From: Alloalcanivorax marinus
Lineage (GTDB): Bacteria; Pseudomonadota; Gammaproteobacteria; Pseudomonadales; Alcanivoracaceae
Direction of reading: 5' to 3'
Assembly: GCF_016906305.1 (NCBI RefSeq)
Contig: NZ_JADDOL010000003.1
Span: 234,882 to 298,881 of the forward strand
DNA: 64,000 nucleotides
Under the pieces are notes generated by a model that made no database searches, was not told the origin of the DNA, and saw only the letters and a list, made by a program, of their open reading frames with translations. A program made the translations under genes and the position numbers. Below are positions 1 to 8,675 of the stretch, one piece after another; the first letter of the stretch is position 1, and every line of letters begins with the position of its first letter.

Positions 1-1393
1 TCAGGGTGTCCTCGTCCACGTCCTGATCCGGCTTCAGCGCCACCACGGCGGTCACCGCCTCCACCCATTTGTCGTCCCGCACGCCGATCACGGCGCACTC
101 CGCCACCGCCGGGTGGGCCACCAGCACGTCCTCCACTTCCCGGGGATAAACGTTGTAGCCGCCGGTGATGATCATGTCCGAGGTGCGGTCCTTGAGGTGC
201 AGATAACCCCGTTCGTCGAACGCCGCCACGTCCCGGGTGCGCAGCCAGCCGCCCTCCATGAACATTTCCCGGTTCAAGGCCGGGGCATTGTGGTAGCCGG
301 CCATCATCGATGGCGCGCGTACCGCGATCTCGCCGGGCTCGCCGGCGGGCACGTCCTGCCCGGCCTCGTCCACCAGGCGGATCTCCACATCCAGGGACGG
401 CCGGCCGCAGGCGCCCAGCAACGCGCCTTCGTGGTCCTCCGGGCGCAGCACGGCGATGGTCAGCGGGCACTCGGTCTGGCCGTAGTATTGCCAGAACTTC
501 TCCCGCCCCCACAGCTGCATGGCCTGCTCGATCACCGGCCGGGGCATGGGCGAGGCGCCGTAGATCACCTGACGCAGATGGCTCACGTCCGTGGACATGA
601 AGCGGGGGTGGCCGAGCAGCATCTGCAGCATGGTGGGCACCATGTTCACGGCGGTGATGCGCTCTTTCTCGATGAGCGTCAGGAAGGCGTCCGGATCGAA
701 GCCCGGCATGATCACCGTACGCGCGCCGCGCAACCAGAACGGCAGCACGAACACGCCGGACGCGTGGATCAGGGAGGCGGCGTGCAGCATGGCGTCGTCG
801 CGCTGCACGTTGACCAGATTGAGCAGCACATTGCGGCAGATGCCGGCGTAGGAGGCCTGGGTGTGTTGCGCCGCCTTCAGGGTGCCGGTGGTGCCGGAGG
901 TGAACAGGGTCAGGATCACGTCGTCCGGTTCCACCGCCACCCGCGGCGCGGCCCTGTCGCAGCCGGCGGCGGCGGCCAGCAGATCATCGCCCACCGCGTC
1001 GCCGCCGATGCCATGGCAGATCAGCCCGGGGCGGGCGTCGCGCAGGGCCGCCGCCCGTTCCGCCAGATCGGCGCCGTACAGCAGCACCCCGGCGTCGGTC
1101 TCCTCCAGCATGCGGGCGTGCTCGTCCAGGGACAGCCGGGCGTTCAGCGGCACCCGGTTAATGCCCGCCTTCACGCAGGCGAAATCCACCGGCACGCTGT
1201 ACAGGCCGTTGTTGAGCAACAGCGCGACCCGGTCGCCCCGCTGCACGCCCCGTTCGATCAGGGCGTGGGCCAGCTGGTTGCTGAGCGTCTGGGTCTCGCC
1301 GAAGGTCAGGCTCCGGTCGCCGAACACGATGGCGGTGCGCTCCGGGTTGTAGCCGGCGCCGCGGTGAATCAGATCCAGATAGGTCGTGGTCAT
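1..1393 (-). CDS. Acyl-CoA synthetase (AMP-forming), C-terminus cut by window edge
   Basis: ANL-superfamily ligase that activates a carboxylic acid, probably a fatty acid, to its CoA thioester through an acyl-AMP intermediate. Reading leftward from ATG at 1393, the frame stays open to base 2, giving about 464 residues. The P-loop-like LFTSGTTGTLKAA lies near residue 170 and is slightly atypical because the usual Pro of TTGxPK is replaced. YGQTE and the hinge/A8 region (TRDVAAFDERGYLHLKDR) and GGYNVYPREVEDVL follow. The catalytic A10 lysine lies beyond the window. A 28-bp gap separates it from the upstream enoyl-CoA hydratase gene on the same strand, so the two are probably co-transcribed and act in one acyl-CoA degradation route. 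The exact acid cannot be told from sequence. Confidence 0.9.
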   Translation of the reverse strand, partial: MTTTYLDLIHRGAGYNPERTAIVFGDRSLTFGETQTLSNQLAHALIERGVQRGDRVALLLNNGLYSVPVDFACVKAGINRVPLNARLSLDEHARMLEETDAGVLLYGADLAERAAALRDARPGLICHGIGGDAVGDDLLAAAAGCDRAAPRVAVEPDDVILTLFTSGTTGTLKAAQHTQASYAGICRNVLLNLVNVQRDDAMLHAASLIHASGVFVLPFWLRGARTVIMPGFDPDAFLTLIEKERITAVNMVPTMLQMLLGHPRFMSTDVSHLRQVIYGASPMPRPVIEQAMQLWGREKFWQYYGQTECPLTIAVLRPEDHEGALLGACGRPSLDVEIRLVDEAGQDVPAGEPGEIAVRAPSMMAGYHNAPALNREMFMEGGWLRTRDVAAFDERGYLHLKDRTSDMIITGGYNVYPREVEDVLVAHPAVAECAVIGVRDDKWVEAVTAVVALKPDQDVDEDTL

Positions 1394-1421
1394 TGCGTCT
1401 CTCTCCCGTTATCGTTCTTGT

Positions 1422-2201
1422 TCATTCGAATTCACCGTGGCGGCCGGCGCCCTTGGCGAAGCGGTCCGCGCCGGCGATGGCTTCCGCGAACACGATCGGA
1501 TAGCCGCCGGCGCCTTCCCGACGCAGGGCTTCGGCCAGATCGTGGTCCCATTGGCGGTAGGCGGAGGCGCGGTCCGCGTTCATGCATTGTTGCGGGAAGC
1601 CGGCGATCTGGCGGGCCAGGGCCTCGGCGGCCTGCACCGCCGTGCCGTCGTCCACCACCCGGTTGGCCAGGCCCATTTGCAGGGCTTCCTCGGCGCCCAC
1701 CGGGCGGCCGGTCAGGATCATGTCCAGGGCCCGGCCCTGGCCGACGATGCGTGGCAGGCGCACCGTGCCGCCGTCGATCAGCGGTACCCCCCAGCGCCGG
1801 CAGAACACGCCGAACACCGCGGAACGTTCCGCCACGCGCAGATCGCACAGCAGCGACAGCTCCAGGCCGCCGGCCACGGCGTGGCCGGACACCGCCGCGA
1901 TCACCGGCTTGCTCAGCATCATGCGGCTGGGCCCCATGGGCCCGGGACCGGTGCCCTCGGGCTCCACCTCGTTGCGGAGTTCGGGATCGCCCAGGGCCGC
2001 CAGATCGGCGCCGGCGCAGAACGTACCGCCGGCACCGGCCAGCACCGCCACCCGCGCCTCCGCATCGGCCTCGAACGCCTCGAAGGCGGCGCGCAGCGCG
2101 GTGGCGGTGGGGCGGTCCACCGCATTGCGTTTCTCCGGGCGGTTGATGATGATCGTGCGGACGGCGCCGTCCGTCCGGGTAAGCACGGGAGATGTGGACA
2201 C
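1422..2201 (-). CDS. Enoyl-CoA hydratase/isomerase family protein
   Basis: Crotonase-fold protein of 259 residues, the usual length, which would hydrate or isomerise a 2-enoyl-CoA. Visible family marks are INRPEKRNAVD near the N-terminus, the oxyanion-hole segment FCAGADLAAL, and AVSGHAVAGGLELSLLCDLRVA. The usual second catalytic Glu region reads GVPLIDGGTVRLPR; the canonical hydratase Glu pair is not obvious, so isomerase or another crotonase reaction is possible. The start is GTG at 2201 with GAGGAG about 7 bases upstream. It is the first gene of a leftward pair with the acyl-CoA ligase and diverges from the PaaX-type regulator across about 95 bp. Confidence 0.9.
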   Translation of the reverse strand: MSTSPVLTRTDGAVRTIIINRPEKRNAVDRPTATALRAAFEAFEADAEARVAVLAGAGGTFCAGADLAALGDPELRNEVEPEGTGPGPMGPSRMMLSKPVIAAVSGHAVAGGLELSLLCDLRVAERSAVFGVFCRRWGVPLIDGGTVRLPRIVGQGRALDMILTGRPVGAEEALQMGLANRVVDDGTAVQAAEALARQIAGFPQQCMNADRASAYRQWDHDLAEALRREGAGGYPIVFAEAIAGADRFAKGAGRHGEFE

Positions 2202-2295
2202 AGGGGACTCCTCGCCGGGACCGCCGGGCCCCGGGCTCGTTTGTTACGTTATTTATCTATTGGTGTCAGGCTAAGATATATTTCAGGTGTTGTCC
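2202..2295. promoter_or_regulatory. Divergent promoter region, enoyl-CoA hydratase / PaaX-type regulator
   Basis: This short A/T-rich gap separates two divergent starts. It contains TTGTTACGTTATTTATC and TAAGATATATTTCAGG, clearly lower in GC than the flanks. AGGTG ends 6 bases before the ATG at 2296. No single -35/-10 pair stands out. A PaaX-family repressor encoded next door would be expected to bind here, but no convincing palindrome was found. Confidence 0.4.
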
Positions 2296-3123
2296 ATGAC
2301 AGACAAAAAGGGAAACTTAGAGCCGGCTTCGTCGGACACCATGCTCAGTGCCACCGACCTGGTGCTGGATTTGCTCTCCACCCACGACCGCCACGAATTG
2401 TCGGTGGCCGCCCTCTGCCATGCCGGCGAACTGTGCGGCCTGCGTGCGCAGAACGTGCGGGTGGCATTGAACCGGCTACAACGCCAGCAACGGGTGGTGA
2501 GCCCGGAACGCGGCCTGTACCGATTGGATACCGCCACCAGTGGTCTGTTCGGCGAGGTGGAAAGCTGGCTGCGCCGCGAGCAGCGCGTGCAGGATTGGCA
2601 CGGCGGCTGGGCGGCGGTGCTGGACACCGCCGTGCCACGCCGCGACAAAACCGCCTGGCGCCGCCATGAACGGGCGCTGGCGCTGCGCGGCTTCCGTCCG
2701 CTCGGCGACAGCGGACTGCGCCTGCGCCCGGACAACCTGAGCGGCGGCGTGGCGGGCCTGCGCAAGGACCTGGCCCGCCTGGGGCTGGCCGGGGAGGCGC
2801 GTGTGTTCGTGGTCACCGAGCTGTCCCCGGCGGACGACAAACAGGCCCGGCGCCTGTGGGACGGCGCCGCGCTCAAGCAGCAATATCGCCGCCTGTCCCG
2901 GCAGCTGGCCGCCAGCCACAAAACCCTCTCCCGGCGCCCGGAAGCGGACGCCGCCGCGGAAAGCCTGCGGCTCGGCCGCGCCGCCATCCGTCTGATTCTC
3001 CTCGACCCGCTGTTGCCCGACACCCTGATCGACAACCGTCCGCGCCAGGAGCTGGCCGAGCGCATGGGCGCCTACCAGCGGGACGCCAAGGCGATCTGGA
3101 TGCGGTTGCTGGAGCAGGTTTGA
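2296..3123 (+). CDS. PaaX-family transcriptional regulator
   Basis: A 275-residue protein with the PaaX layout. An N-terminal winged helix-turn-helix comes first (LSATDLVLDLLSTHDRHELS, then RAQNVRVALNRLQRQQRV), a central domain follows (WHGGWAAVLDT), and the C-terminal domain is alpha-helical and ends RLLEQV. PaaX proteins are repressors of aromatic-acid or CoA-thioester catabolism that respond to acyl-CoA effectors such as phenylacetyl-CoA. The start at ATG 2296 is preferred over upstream GTG/TTG codons because AGGTG lies 6 bases ahead. Divergence from an acyl-CoA ligase and an enoyl-CoA hydratase suggests that it represses that pair; this is inferred from position. Confidence 0.85.
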   Translation: MTDKKGNLEPASSDTMLSATDLVLDLLSTHDRHELSVAALCHAGELCGLRAQNVRVALNRLQRQQRVVSPERGLYRLDTATSGLFGEVESWLRREQRVQDWHGGWAAVLDTAVPRRDKTAWRRHERALALRGFRPLGDSGLRLRPDNLSGGVAGLRKDLARLGLAGEARVFVVTELSPADDKQARRLWDGAALKQQYRRLSRQLAASHKTLSRRPEADAAAESLRLGRAAIRLILLDPLLPDTLIDNRPRQELAERMGAYQRDAKAIWMRLLEQV

Positions 3124-3166
3124 ACCCTCGGACGGTCCGGTTCAGGTGACGACGGGGCCGGCCCCG

Positions 3167-4459
3167 TCAAGGGCTGGCGGTGGCCGGTTCCGCCGGTTTT
3201 CGAATCAGGAACACGAGGGCGGCGGCCAGCAGGCAGGCGGCGCCGGCGGCCACGAAGGCCGGGGTGTAGGTGAGCAGCAGGGTGCGCGACAGGCCGGCGC
3301 CGTAGGCGGCCAGGGCGCCGCCGAGCTGGTGACCGGCGAAGATCCAGCCGAACAGCATGCCCGCCCGCTGCGGGCCGAAGGCGTGCCCGGCCAGCTTCAC
3401 CGTGGGCGGCACCGTGGCGATCCAGTCCAGCCCGTAGAACAGGGCGAACAGCGACAGGCCGTACAGCGTGAAATCGGAGAACGGGAGCCAGAACAGGCTC
3501 AGTCCGCGCAGGCCGTAGTACCAGCACAGCAGCTTGCGGTTGTCGAAGCGGTCGGAGAGCCAGCCGGACAGAATGGTGCCGACCAGATCAAAGGCGCCCA
3601 TCAGCGCCAGCACCGAGGCGGCGGGCAGCGGCGACAGGCCGAAGTCGCCACAGAAGGCGATAAAGTGGGTCTGAATCAGTCCGTTGGTGCTCAGGCCGCA
3701 GATAAAGAAGGTGCCGAACAGCACCCAGAACACCCGGTTGCGCAGGGCGCCGCGCAGCAGTCGCAGCGGTTCCAGAAAGGACATGGGCGCGCTGGCCGGC
3801 GGCGCGCCCACCGGGGTGCCGTCGTCCGGGGCGCCGAAGGGGTGCAGGCCAAGCTGGTGCGGATGGTCGCGCACCAGCAGCCAGACCAGACCGGCCACCG
3901 TGGCGCAGCACAGCGCCACCGGCATCAGCGCCCAGCGCCAGCCGGCCTGCTCGATCAGCCAGGTGGCCAAGGGCAGAAACAGCAACTGCCCGGTGGCGAC
4001 ACTGGCGGTGAGCATACCGATTACCAGCCCCCGGTGCCGCTCGAACCAGCGGTTGGCCACCACCGCGCCCAGCACCAGGGCGATCAGCCCGGAGCCCAGC
4101 CCCAGCACCACACCCCACAGCAGCACCAGGTGCCAGAGGCGGGTCATTTGCGTGGACAGCGCCAGACCGGCGGCCACCAGCAACAGTGCGCTGGTCATGA
4201 TGCGGCGCAGCCCGAAGCGCTCGATCAGCATGGCGGAGAACGGCGCCATCAGACCGAACAGCACGAAGCGCAGGGCCAGCGCCGAGGAAATCTGCTCCGT
4301 GTTCCAGCCGAATTCGTCGCCCAACGGACGTAAAAAAGCCCCCGGCATGCCCAGCGCCGCCGACGCGGAGAGCATGGTCATAAAGGTGACGCCGGCGATC
4401 ACCCAGGCGTAATGAACGCCTCGTCGTTGCAAACGGGCAGCCAGGGGGGAAGAGAACAT
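3167..4459 (-). CDS. MFS transporter
   Basis: Major facilitator of 430 residues with about 12 hydrophobic segments in two halves. The N-terminal half starts RRGVHYAWVIAGVTFMTML and resembles the monocarboxylate/oxalate-formate antiporter branch. The middle loop (about residues 195-215) is cytoplasmic-looking and rich in Gly, Ala and Pro. Its ATG abuts the thiolase stop codon directly, so it is the last gene of a leftward operon TetR-thioesterase-MATE-thiolase-MFS. A carboxylate or related organic acid is a reasonable substrate given these neighbours, but the sequence does not prove it. Confidence 0.88.
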   Translation of the reverse strand: MFSSPLAARLQRRGVHYAWVIAGVTFMTMLSASAALGMPGAFLRPLGDEFGWNTEQISSALALRFVLFGLMAPFSAMLIERFGLRRIMTSALLLVAAGLALSTQMTRLWHLVLLWGVVLGLGSGLIALVLGAVVANRWFERHRGLVIGMLTASVATGQLLFLPLATWLIEQAGWRWALMPVALCCATVAGLVWLLVRDHPHQLGLHPFGAPDDGTPVGAPPASAPMSFLEPLRLLRGALRNRVFWVLFGTFFICGLSTNGLIQTHFIAFCGDFGLSPLPAASVLALMGAFDLVGTILSGWLSDRFDNRKLLCWYYGLRGLSLFWLPFSDFTLYGLSLFALFYGLDWIATVPPTVKLAGHAFGPQRAGMLFGWIFAGHQLGGALAAYGAGLSRTLLLTYTPAFVAAGAACLLAAALVFLIRKPAEPATASP

Positions 4460-5593
4460 TTACAGGGCTTCCAGCAGGGTGGCCACGCCTTGCCCGCCGC
4501 CGATGCATTGGGTGGCGAGGGCATAGCGGCCGTGGTGGCGTTGCAGCAGGGCGGCGGCCTTGCCGGTGATGCGGGCACCGGTGGCGCCCAGCGGGTGGCC
4601 GATGGCCATGCCGCCGCCGTCCAGGTTGACGGTGGCCGGGTTCAGGCGCAGCTCGCCGATGCAGGCCAGCGCCTGGGAGGCGAAGGCTTCGTTGATCTCC
4701 ACCACGTCCAGATCATCGGCGCGCAGACCGGCGCGGGCCAGGGCTTTTTGCGTGGCCGGGATCGGGCCCAGGCCCATCACCGCCGGATCACAGCCGGCGC
4801 TGGCCATGGCGAGGATGCGCGCGCTGGGCGCCAGCCGGTAACGGTCGGCGAACGCCTCGCTGGTGACCAGCACCGCCGAGGCGCCGTCGGTGAGCGGCGA
4901 GGAAGTGCCGGCGGTCACCACGCCTTCCGGGTCAAAAGCGGGCGGCAGTTTGGCCAGTGCCTCCAGGGACGTGGTGGGGCGGATGCAGCCATCCTCGGTG
5001 ACCCAGTCCCCGCTGCCGGTCTGGATGCGCACGATTTCGTCGCTGAGCCGGCCCTGTTCCCGGGCGGCGGCCGCTTTTTGGTGGGATTCCAGGGCCATTT
5101 GCTCCTGGTCGGCGCGGGGGATCGAATAGCGTTTCGCCACGTTCTCGGCGGTGCGGCCCATGGAAATGTAGGCGTCGGTATGTTCCCGCAGCCAGGGGTT
5201 GGGGGAAAAGTTGAACCCGCCCTGGGGCACCATGGTCATGGATTCCACGCCCACGCACAGATAGGCGTCGCCCAGGCCGGCCTCGATCTGCGCGGCGGCG
5301 ATGTGGATGGCGGACATGGAGGAGCCGCAGAAGCGATTCACGGTCATGCCGCCGACCTGCTCGGGCAGGCCGCTGAGCAGGCCGACGATGCGCGCCAGAT
5401 TGTTGCCCTGGGCGGCTTCCGGATAGGCACAGCCGAGGATCACATCCTCAAGCAGCGCCGGGTCCAGGTCGGTGCGCGCCAGCAGGCCGCGCACCACCTG
5501 GCTGGCCAGGTCGTCCGGGCGCACCGGGGCGAGCCGGCCTTTGTTGGCGAAATGGAACGGAGAACGAGCATAAGCAGCGATCACGGCTTTCAT
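4460..5593 (-). CDS. Acetyl-CoA C-acyltransferase (thiolase)
   Basis: Thiolase of 377 residues; it cleaves 3-ketoacyl-CoA with CoA to acetyl-CoA plus a shortened acyl-CoA, or the reverse. The acylated nucleophile is in NRFCGSSMSAIH (Cys near residue 87). The C-terminal active-site loops are NEAFASQA, GGGMAIGHPLGATGAR (catalytic His) and the second Cys in ATQCIGGGQGVA. Its length and motifs match FadA/AtoB-type enzymes. No fadB partner is adjacent, so it may be a stand-alone degradative thiolase. GGGAGACACC precedes the ATG at 5593. Confidence 0.93.
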   Translation of the reverse strand: MKAVIAAYARSPFHFANKGRLAPVRPDDLASQVVRGLLARTDLDPALLEDVILGCAYPEAAQGNNLARIVGLLSGLPEQVGGMTVNRFCGSSMSAIHIAAAQIEAGLGDAYLCVGVESMTMVPQGGFNFSPNPWLREHTDAYISMGRTAENVAKRYSIPRADQEQMALESHQKAAAAREQGRLSDEIVRIQTGSGDWVTEDGCIRPTTSLEALAKLPPAFDPEGVVTAGTSSPLTDGASAVLVTSEAFADRYRLAPSARILAMASAGCDPAVMGLGPIPATQKALARAGLRADDLDVVEINEAFASQALACIGELRLNPATVNLDGGGMAIGHPLGATGARITGKAAALLQRHHGRYALATQCIGGGQGVATLLEAL

Positions 5594-5609
5594 GGTGTGT
5601 CTCCCGGTT

Positions 5610-7007
5610 TTAAGGGACCAGTTTCAGTAACGGGCCGCCGGGCAGCTGACGCAGCCAGGGCAGGCCATTGACCAGGGCGATGCCGATCAGCGCCGCCACC
5701 ATCACCGCGCACAGCGCCGCCAGATCACCGGGGCGCAACCAGGCCATCAGGCTGCCGCCGGCGATCAGAATGCCCAGGCGCACGGCACTGCCGAGCAGCG
5801 GCCAGGTCATGCGTCCGGCGCCCTGGCTGGCGAAGTACAGAGCCAGACCCACGCCCAGGAAGCCGTAGGCCGGGGCCACGGTGCGCAGGTAGAGGGCGCC
5901 GGTGGCGATGGCTTCGGCGTCGTCGGTGAACAGCCGCAGCCAGGGTTCGGGAAAGAAGGCGGCGGTCAGGCCCACCGCCTCGGTGGCGATAAAGGCCACC
6001 GCCGCGCCGGTCCAGGCGATGCGCCGGGCGCGGTGGGCCTGGCCGGCGCCCAGGTTCATGCCGACCATGGCCACCAGGGCGGTGCCGAAGCCGAACACGA
6101 TGGGAATCTGCAGGTACTCGATACGAATGCCCAGCCCGAAGCCGGCCAGCGCCTCCATGCTGGTGCGCGCCACGAAGAAGGTGGCGGCCATCACGCACAG
6201 GTTGGAGAGCACCGTGTTCAGCGACGACCACAGGCCGACGCCGAGAATGGCGGCGAACAGGTCGCGCCGAAGGGCCACGCCCCGGCGCAGGCGCACGCCG
6301 CCATGGCCGCGTACCAGCACGGCCAGCAGGATCAGGGTGGCGACCAGGTAGTAAATCGCCAGCGCCAGACCGGCGCCGACGATGCCCAGCGCCGGCAACG
6401 GGCCGACGCCGAAGATCAGCGCCGGCGACAGCACCAGCAGACCGGGCACGCCACCGGTGAGCACCCAGGCCGGGGCGCGCATATTGCCGGCGCCGCGCAG
6501 CACCGCCGACAGGCCGTTCATCAACCACAGAAAGGTGACACCGGAGAACAGCGCGGTGGAGTAGGCCACCGCCGCGTCCAGGGCGGCGCCTTCGCCGCCG
6601 AGCAGGGCGTACAGCGGACGCGCGAACAGGATCACCAGGGCCGAACAGAGCAGGCCCAGAACGGTGGCGATCACCGCCGCGTGCAGCGCCAGGGCGTCGG
6701 CGCGCTCGTGGTCACCGGCGCCCAGGGCGCGGGCGATGGCCGAGGAGATGCCGCCGCCGATGCCGCCGGCGGACATCATCATCATCAACATCACCAACGG
6801 AAACACCAGGGCGGCGCCGGCCAGGGCGTCCACCCCCAGCAGACCCACGTAGTAGCTTTCCAGAAAGTTGGCGGTGGCCTGGGCCAGCATCACCACCAGA
6901 TTGGGGGCGGCCAGGGCCAGCAGGGTGGCCAGCACCGGGCCGTGCAGAATGCGCTGGGTGCGTGCCGGCGCGCGGGCGCCGGCCGGGGCGGTGGCGGCCT
7001 GGCTCAT
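5610..7007 (-). CDS. MATE-family efflux transporter
   Basis: Multidrug and toxic-compound extrusion family protein of 465 residues with about 12 membrane spans, exporting cations or drugs in exchange for Na+ or H+. Two homologous halves are visible: the first starts with GPVLATLLALAAPNLVVMLAQ, the second with LFAAILGVGLWSSLNTVLSN. The family-typical span LTGGVPGLLVLSPALIFG is also present. It lies 10 bp from the thioesterase gene upstream and 16 bp from the thiolase gene downstream in the TetR-led operon. Efflux may protect against the compound sensed by the TetR protein. Confidence 0.92.
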   Translation of the reverse strand: MSQAATAPAGARAPARTQRILHGPVLATLLALAAPNLVVMLAQATANFLESYYVGLLGVDALAGAALVFPLVMLMMMMSAGGIGGGISSAIARALGAGDHERADALALHAAVIATVLGLLCSALVILFARPLYALLGGEGAALDAAVAYSTALFSGVTFLWLMNGLSAVLRGAGNMRAPAWVLTGGVPGLLVLSPALIFGVGPLPALGIVGAGLALAIYYLVATLILLAVLVRGHGGVRLRRGVALRRDLFAAILGVGLWSSLNTVLSNLCVMAATFFVARTSMEALAGFGLGIRIEYLQIPIVFGFGTALVAMVGMNLGAGQAHRARRIAWTGAAVAFIATEAVGLTAAFFPEPWLRLFTDDAEAIATGALYLRTVAPAYGFLGVGLALYFASQGAGRMTWPLLGSAVRLGILIAGGSLMAWLRPGDLAALCAVMVAALIGIALVNGLPWLRQLPGGPLLKLVP

Positions 7008-7017
7008 GGCGTGTGCC

Positions 7018-7449
7018 TCAGAGAAGGATCAGGGTGGAGGTGGCGCTGGCGTACAGCTTGCCGGCGGCGTCGGTGAGCCGGGCTTCGGCGAACGCCAGCC
7101 GCCGGCCCTTGGTGACCACCTTGCCTTCGGCGCGCACCGGGCCGGTGTCCTTGGTTATGGCCCGGTGGTAGGCCACTTTCAGTTCGGCGGTGCTGTAGCC
7201 CTGGCCGGCGTCCAGGGTGGAGTGCACCGCGCAGCCGCAGGCGGAATCCAGCAGGGTGGCGGCGTAACCGCCGTGCACGGTGCCGATGGGGTTGTAGACC
7301 TTTTCCGTGGGCCGACCTTCGAACACCACCCGGCCTTCTTCCAGTTCCACCAAAGCGAATTCCATGGTGTGGCCGATGCCCCGGTGGGTGTCGCTTTGAA
7401 GCGCATGCTGCAGGGCCTGCAGGCCGGTCATGTCGGAGAGCGTGGTCAT
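7018..7449 (-). CDS. PaaI-family hotdog thioesterase
   Basis: A 143-residue single hotdog-fold protein predicted to hydrolyse acyl-CoA or aryl-CoA thioesters. The signature is NPIGTVHGGYAATLLDSACG, where the HGG segment caps the central helix and the Asp/Ser region forms the active site of PaaI-type tetramers. The ATG at 7449 overlaps the end of the tetR gene by 4 bp (7446-7449), indicating translational coupling. It would control CoA-ester levels in the operon. A second, longer PaaI-like protein is encoded at 16928. Confidence 0.9.
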   Translation of the reverse strand: MTTLSDMTGLQALQHALQSDTHRGIGHTMEFALVELEEGRVVFEGRPTEKVYNPIGTVHGGYAATLLDSACGCAVHSTLDAGQGYSTAELKVAYHRAITKDTGPVRAEGKVVTKGRRLAFAEARLTDAAGKLYASATSTLILL

Positions 7450-8054
7450 GGCGATTCCTTTAAATGGGGGCAGGGTTTGGGCGCGGTGGTGCCGGGCAGT
7501 TCGGCGTGCACCGCGTCGAGGATTTCCCGGGACAGGGCGTCGTCGTCCACCGCCCGGGCCAGGATCAGGCCGCCGACCATGGCGGCGGTGGCGGCCACCG
7601 CCTTGCGGCGGCGCAGGGCCGCCCGGCGGCCGGGCAGCGCGCCGTCGATCAGATCGATAAAGCGGCGCACGCTGCGGGTGAAGGCGCCACGCACCGGCGG
7701 GCTCTGGCGGGTTGCCTCGCCGGCCAGGGCGGCCAGCACGCAGCCGTCGCCCGGGTGGTCCCGGTGGCGCCGGGACAGATAGCGGCCGGCGAGGGCGTCC
7801 ATGGAGGGCCCTTCATCGCTGGCGAGCAGTTTCCGCCAGCGCTTTCCGGTGACGCCGATGGCGTGCTCACAGGCCTCCGCCATCAGTTGGTCCTTGGACT
7901 CGAAGTGGCCGTAAAAGCCACCGTGGGTGAGGCCGGCGTTGTTCATCAGTTCGGCCACGCCGATGCCGTCGAAGCCCCGTTCGCGGAACAGGCGGGCGGC
8001 CTGTTCGACGATGCGTTCACGGTTGGCGGCGGCCTGTTCCTTGCTGACGCGCAT
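7446..8054 (-). CDS. TetR-family transcriptional regulator
   Basis: Regulator of 202 residues with a typical N-terminal helix-turn-helix: ERIVEQAARLFRERGFDGIG, then VAELMNNAGLTHGGFYGHF with the recognition helix, then ESKDQLMAEAC. The C-terminal ligand domain is of the TetR_C type seen in regulators next to fatty-acid or efflux genes. The start is ATG at 8054 with AGGAG 7 bases ahead. It is the first gene of the leftward operon and a 14-bp dyad 17 bases upstream of the start is its probable operator, implying autoregulation of the thioesterase, MATE, thiolase and MFS genes. Confidence 0.93.
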   Translation of the reverse strand: MRVSKEQAAANRERIVEQAARLFRERGFDGIGVAELMNNAGLTHGGFYGHFESKDQLMAEACEHAIGVTGKRWRKLLASDEGPSMDALAGRYLSRRHRDHPGDGCVLAALAGEATRQSPPVRGAFTRSVRRFIDLIDGALPGRRAALRRRKAVAATAAMVGGLILARAVDDDALSREILDAVHAELPGTTAPKPCPHLKESP

Positions 8055-8071
8055 GATGGGCTCCTGGTTAA

Positions 8072-8085
8072 ATGACGGTCGTCAT
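8072..8085. promoter_or_regulatory. Probable TetR operator palindrome
   Basis: ATGACGGTCGTCAT is a perfect dyad with 6-bp arms ATGACG/CGTCAT around GT. It sits 17 bases upstream of the tetR start at 8054. Size, symmetry and position match operators of self-repressing TetR proteins. A second palindrome lies 24 bp away, centre to centre, at 8095-8110. Confidence 0.6.
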
Positions 8086-8094
8086 GTATTTATT

Positions 8095-8110
8095 GATGAT
8101 GATCATCATC
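8095..8110. promoter_or_regulatory. 16-bp perfect palindrome in the tetR/doxX divergent region
   Basis: GATGATGATCATCATC is a perfect palindrome without spacer, built from three GAT units and their complement. It lies between the tetR operator candidate and doxX. It may be a second operator or a site for another dimeric regulator. The rest of the gap (8111-8291) has a 9-bp hairpin (CGGCTTTCC 8215-8223 with GGAAAGCCG 8233-8241) in what would be the doxX leader. Confidence 0.4.
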
Positions 8111-8291
8111 CAAATTGCGGGCGCGGGCAAGGGGCGATTCGGACATCCGCCGGGGTGGGAAGCGACAGGGGGGCGGCGCGCAATCGTGCATAAATAGGCG
8201 CAAGCGCTGGCCGGCGGCTTTCCTTTTTCCAGGGAAAGCCGTTCAATAGAGCGCGATCGGCCTTCGGTTGGGAACCTTGAAAGGAGAGACC

Positions 8292-8675
8292 ATGCAAAAC
8301 GCGGACGTGGGCAAACTGGTGTTGCGCCTTGCCCTGGGGATCATGATTCTGCTGCACGGCATTTTTAAGCTGCAGCATGGCGTCGGCGGCATCGCCGGCA
8401 TGTTGCAGGGCGTGGGCCTGCCCGGCTTTCTCGCCTATGGCGTGTTCATCGGGGAGGTGATCGCGCCGATCATGGTGATCATCGGTTACCAGACCCGCAT
8501 CGGCGCGGCGATCATCGTCGGCAATATGCTGGTGGCGATCGCGCTGGCGCACATGGGGCAGGTGTTTGCCCTGGGCGGCAACGGCGGCTGGGCCATTGAA
8601 CTGCAGGGCATGTACCTGTTTACCGCCGTGGCGCTGTGCTTCCTGGGCGCCGGTCGGTACGCGATGAAGAACTAG
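8292..8675 (+). CDS. DoxX-family integral membrane protein
   Basis: Protein of 127 residues with four hydrophobic segments (VLRLALGIMILLHGIFKL; LAYGVFIGEVIAPIMVIIGY; IGAAIIVGNMLVAIALAHM; MYLFTAVALCFLGAGRY). The first span, containing LALGIMILLHG, is typical of DoxX/DoxD-like proteins, often linked to redox or thiosulfate metabolism. The molecular role here is unknown. The start is ATG at 8292 with AAGGAGAG 5-6 bases upstream, preferred over an in-frame upstream codon at 8268. The stop codon at 8673-8675 is followed directly by a heptad-repeat hairpin. Confidence 0.88.
   Translation: MQNADVGKLVLRLALGIMILLHGIFKLQHGVGGIAGMLQGVGLPGFLAYGVFIGEVIAPIMVIIGYQTRIGAAIIVGNMLVAIALAHMGQVFALGGNGGWAIELQGMYLFTAVALCFLGAGRYAMKN

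Noticed and set aside
113..2146. Long plus-strand frame across the acyl-CoA ligase and enoyl-CoA hydratase genes
   Set aside because: Shadow of two clear minus-strand genes; contains no recognisable domain.
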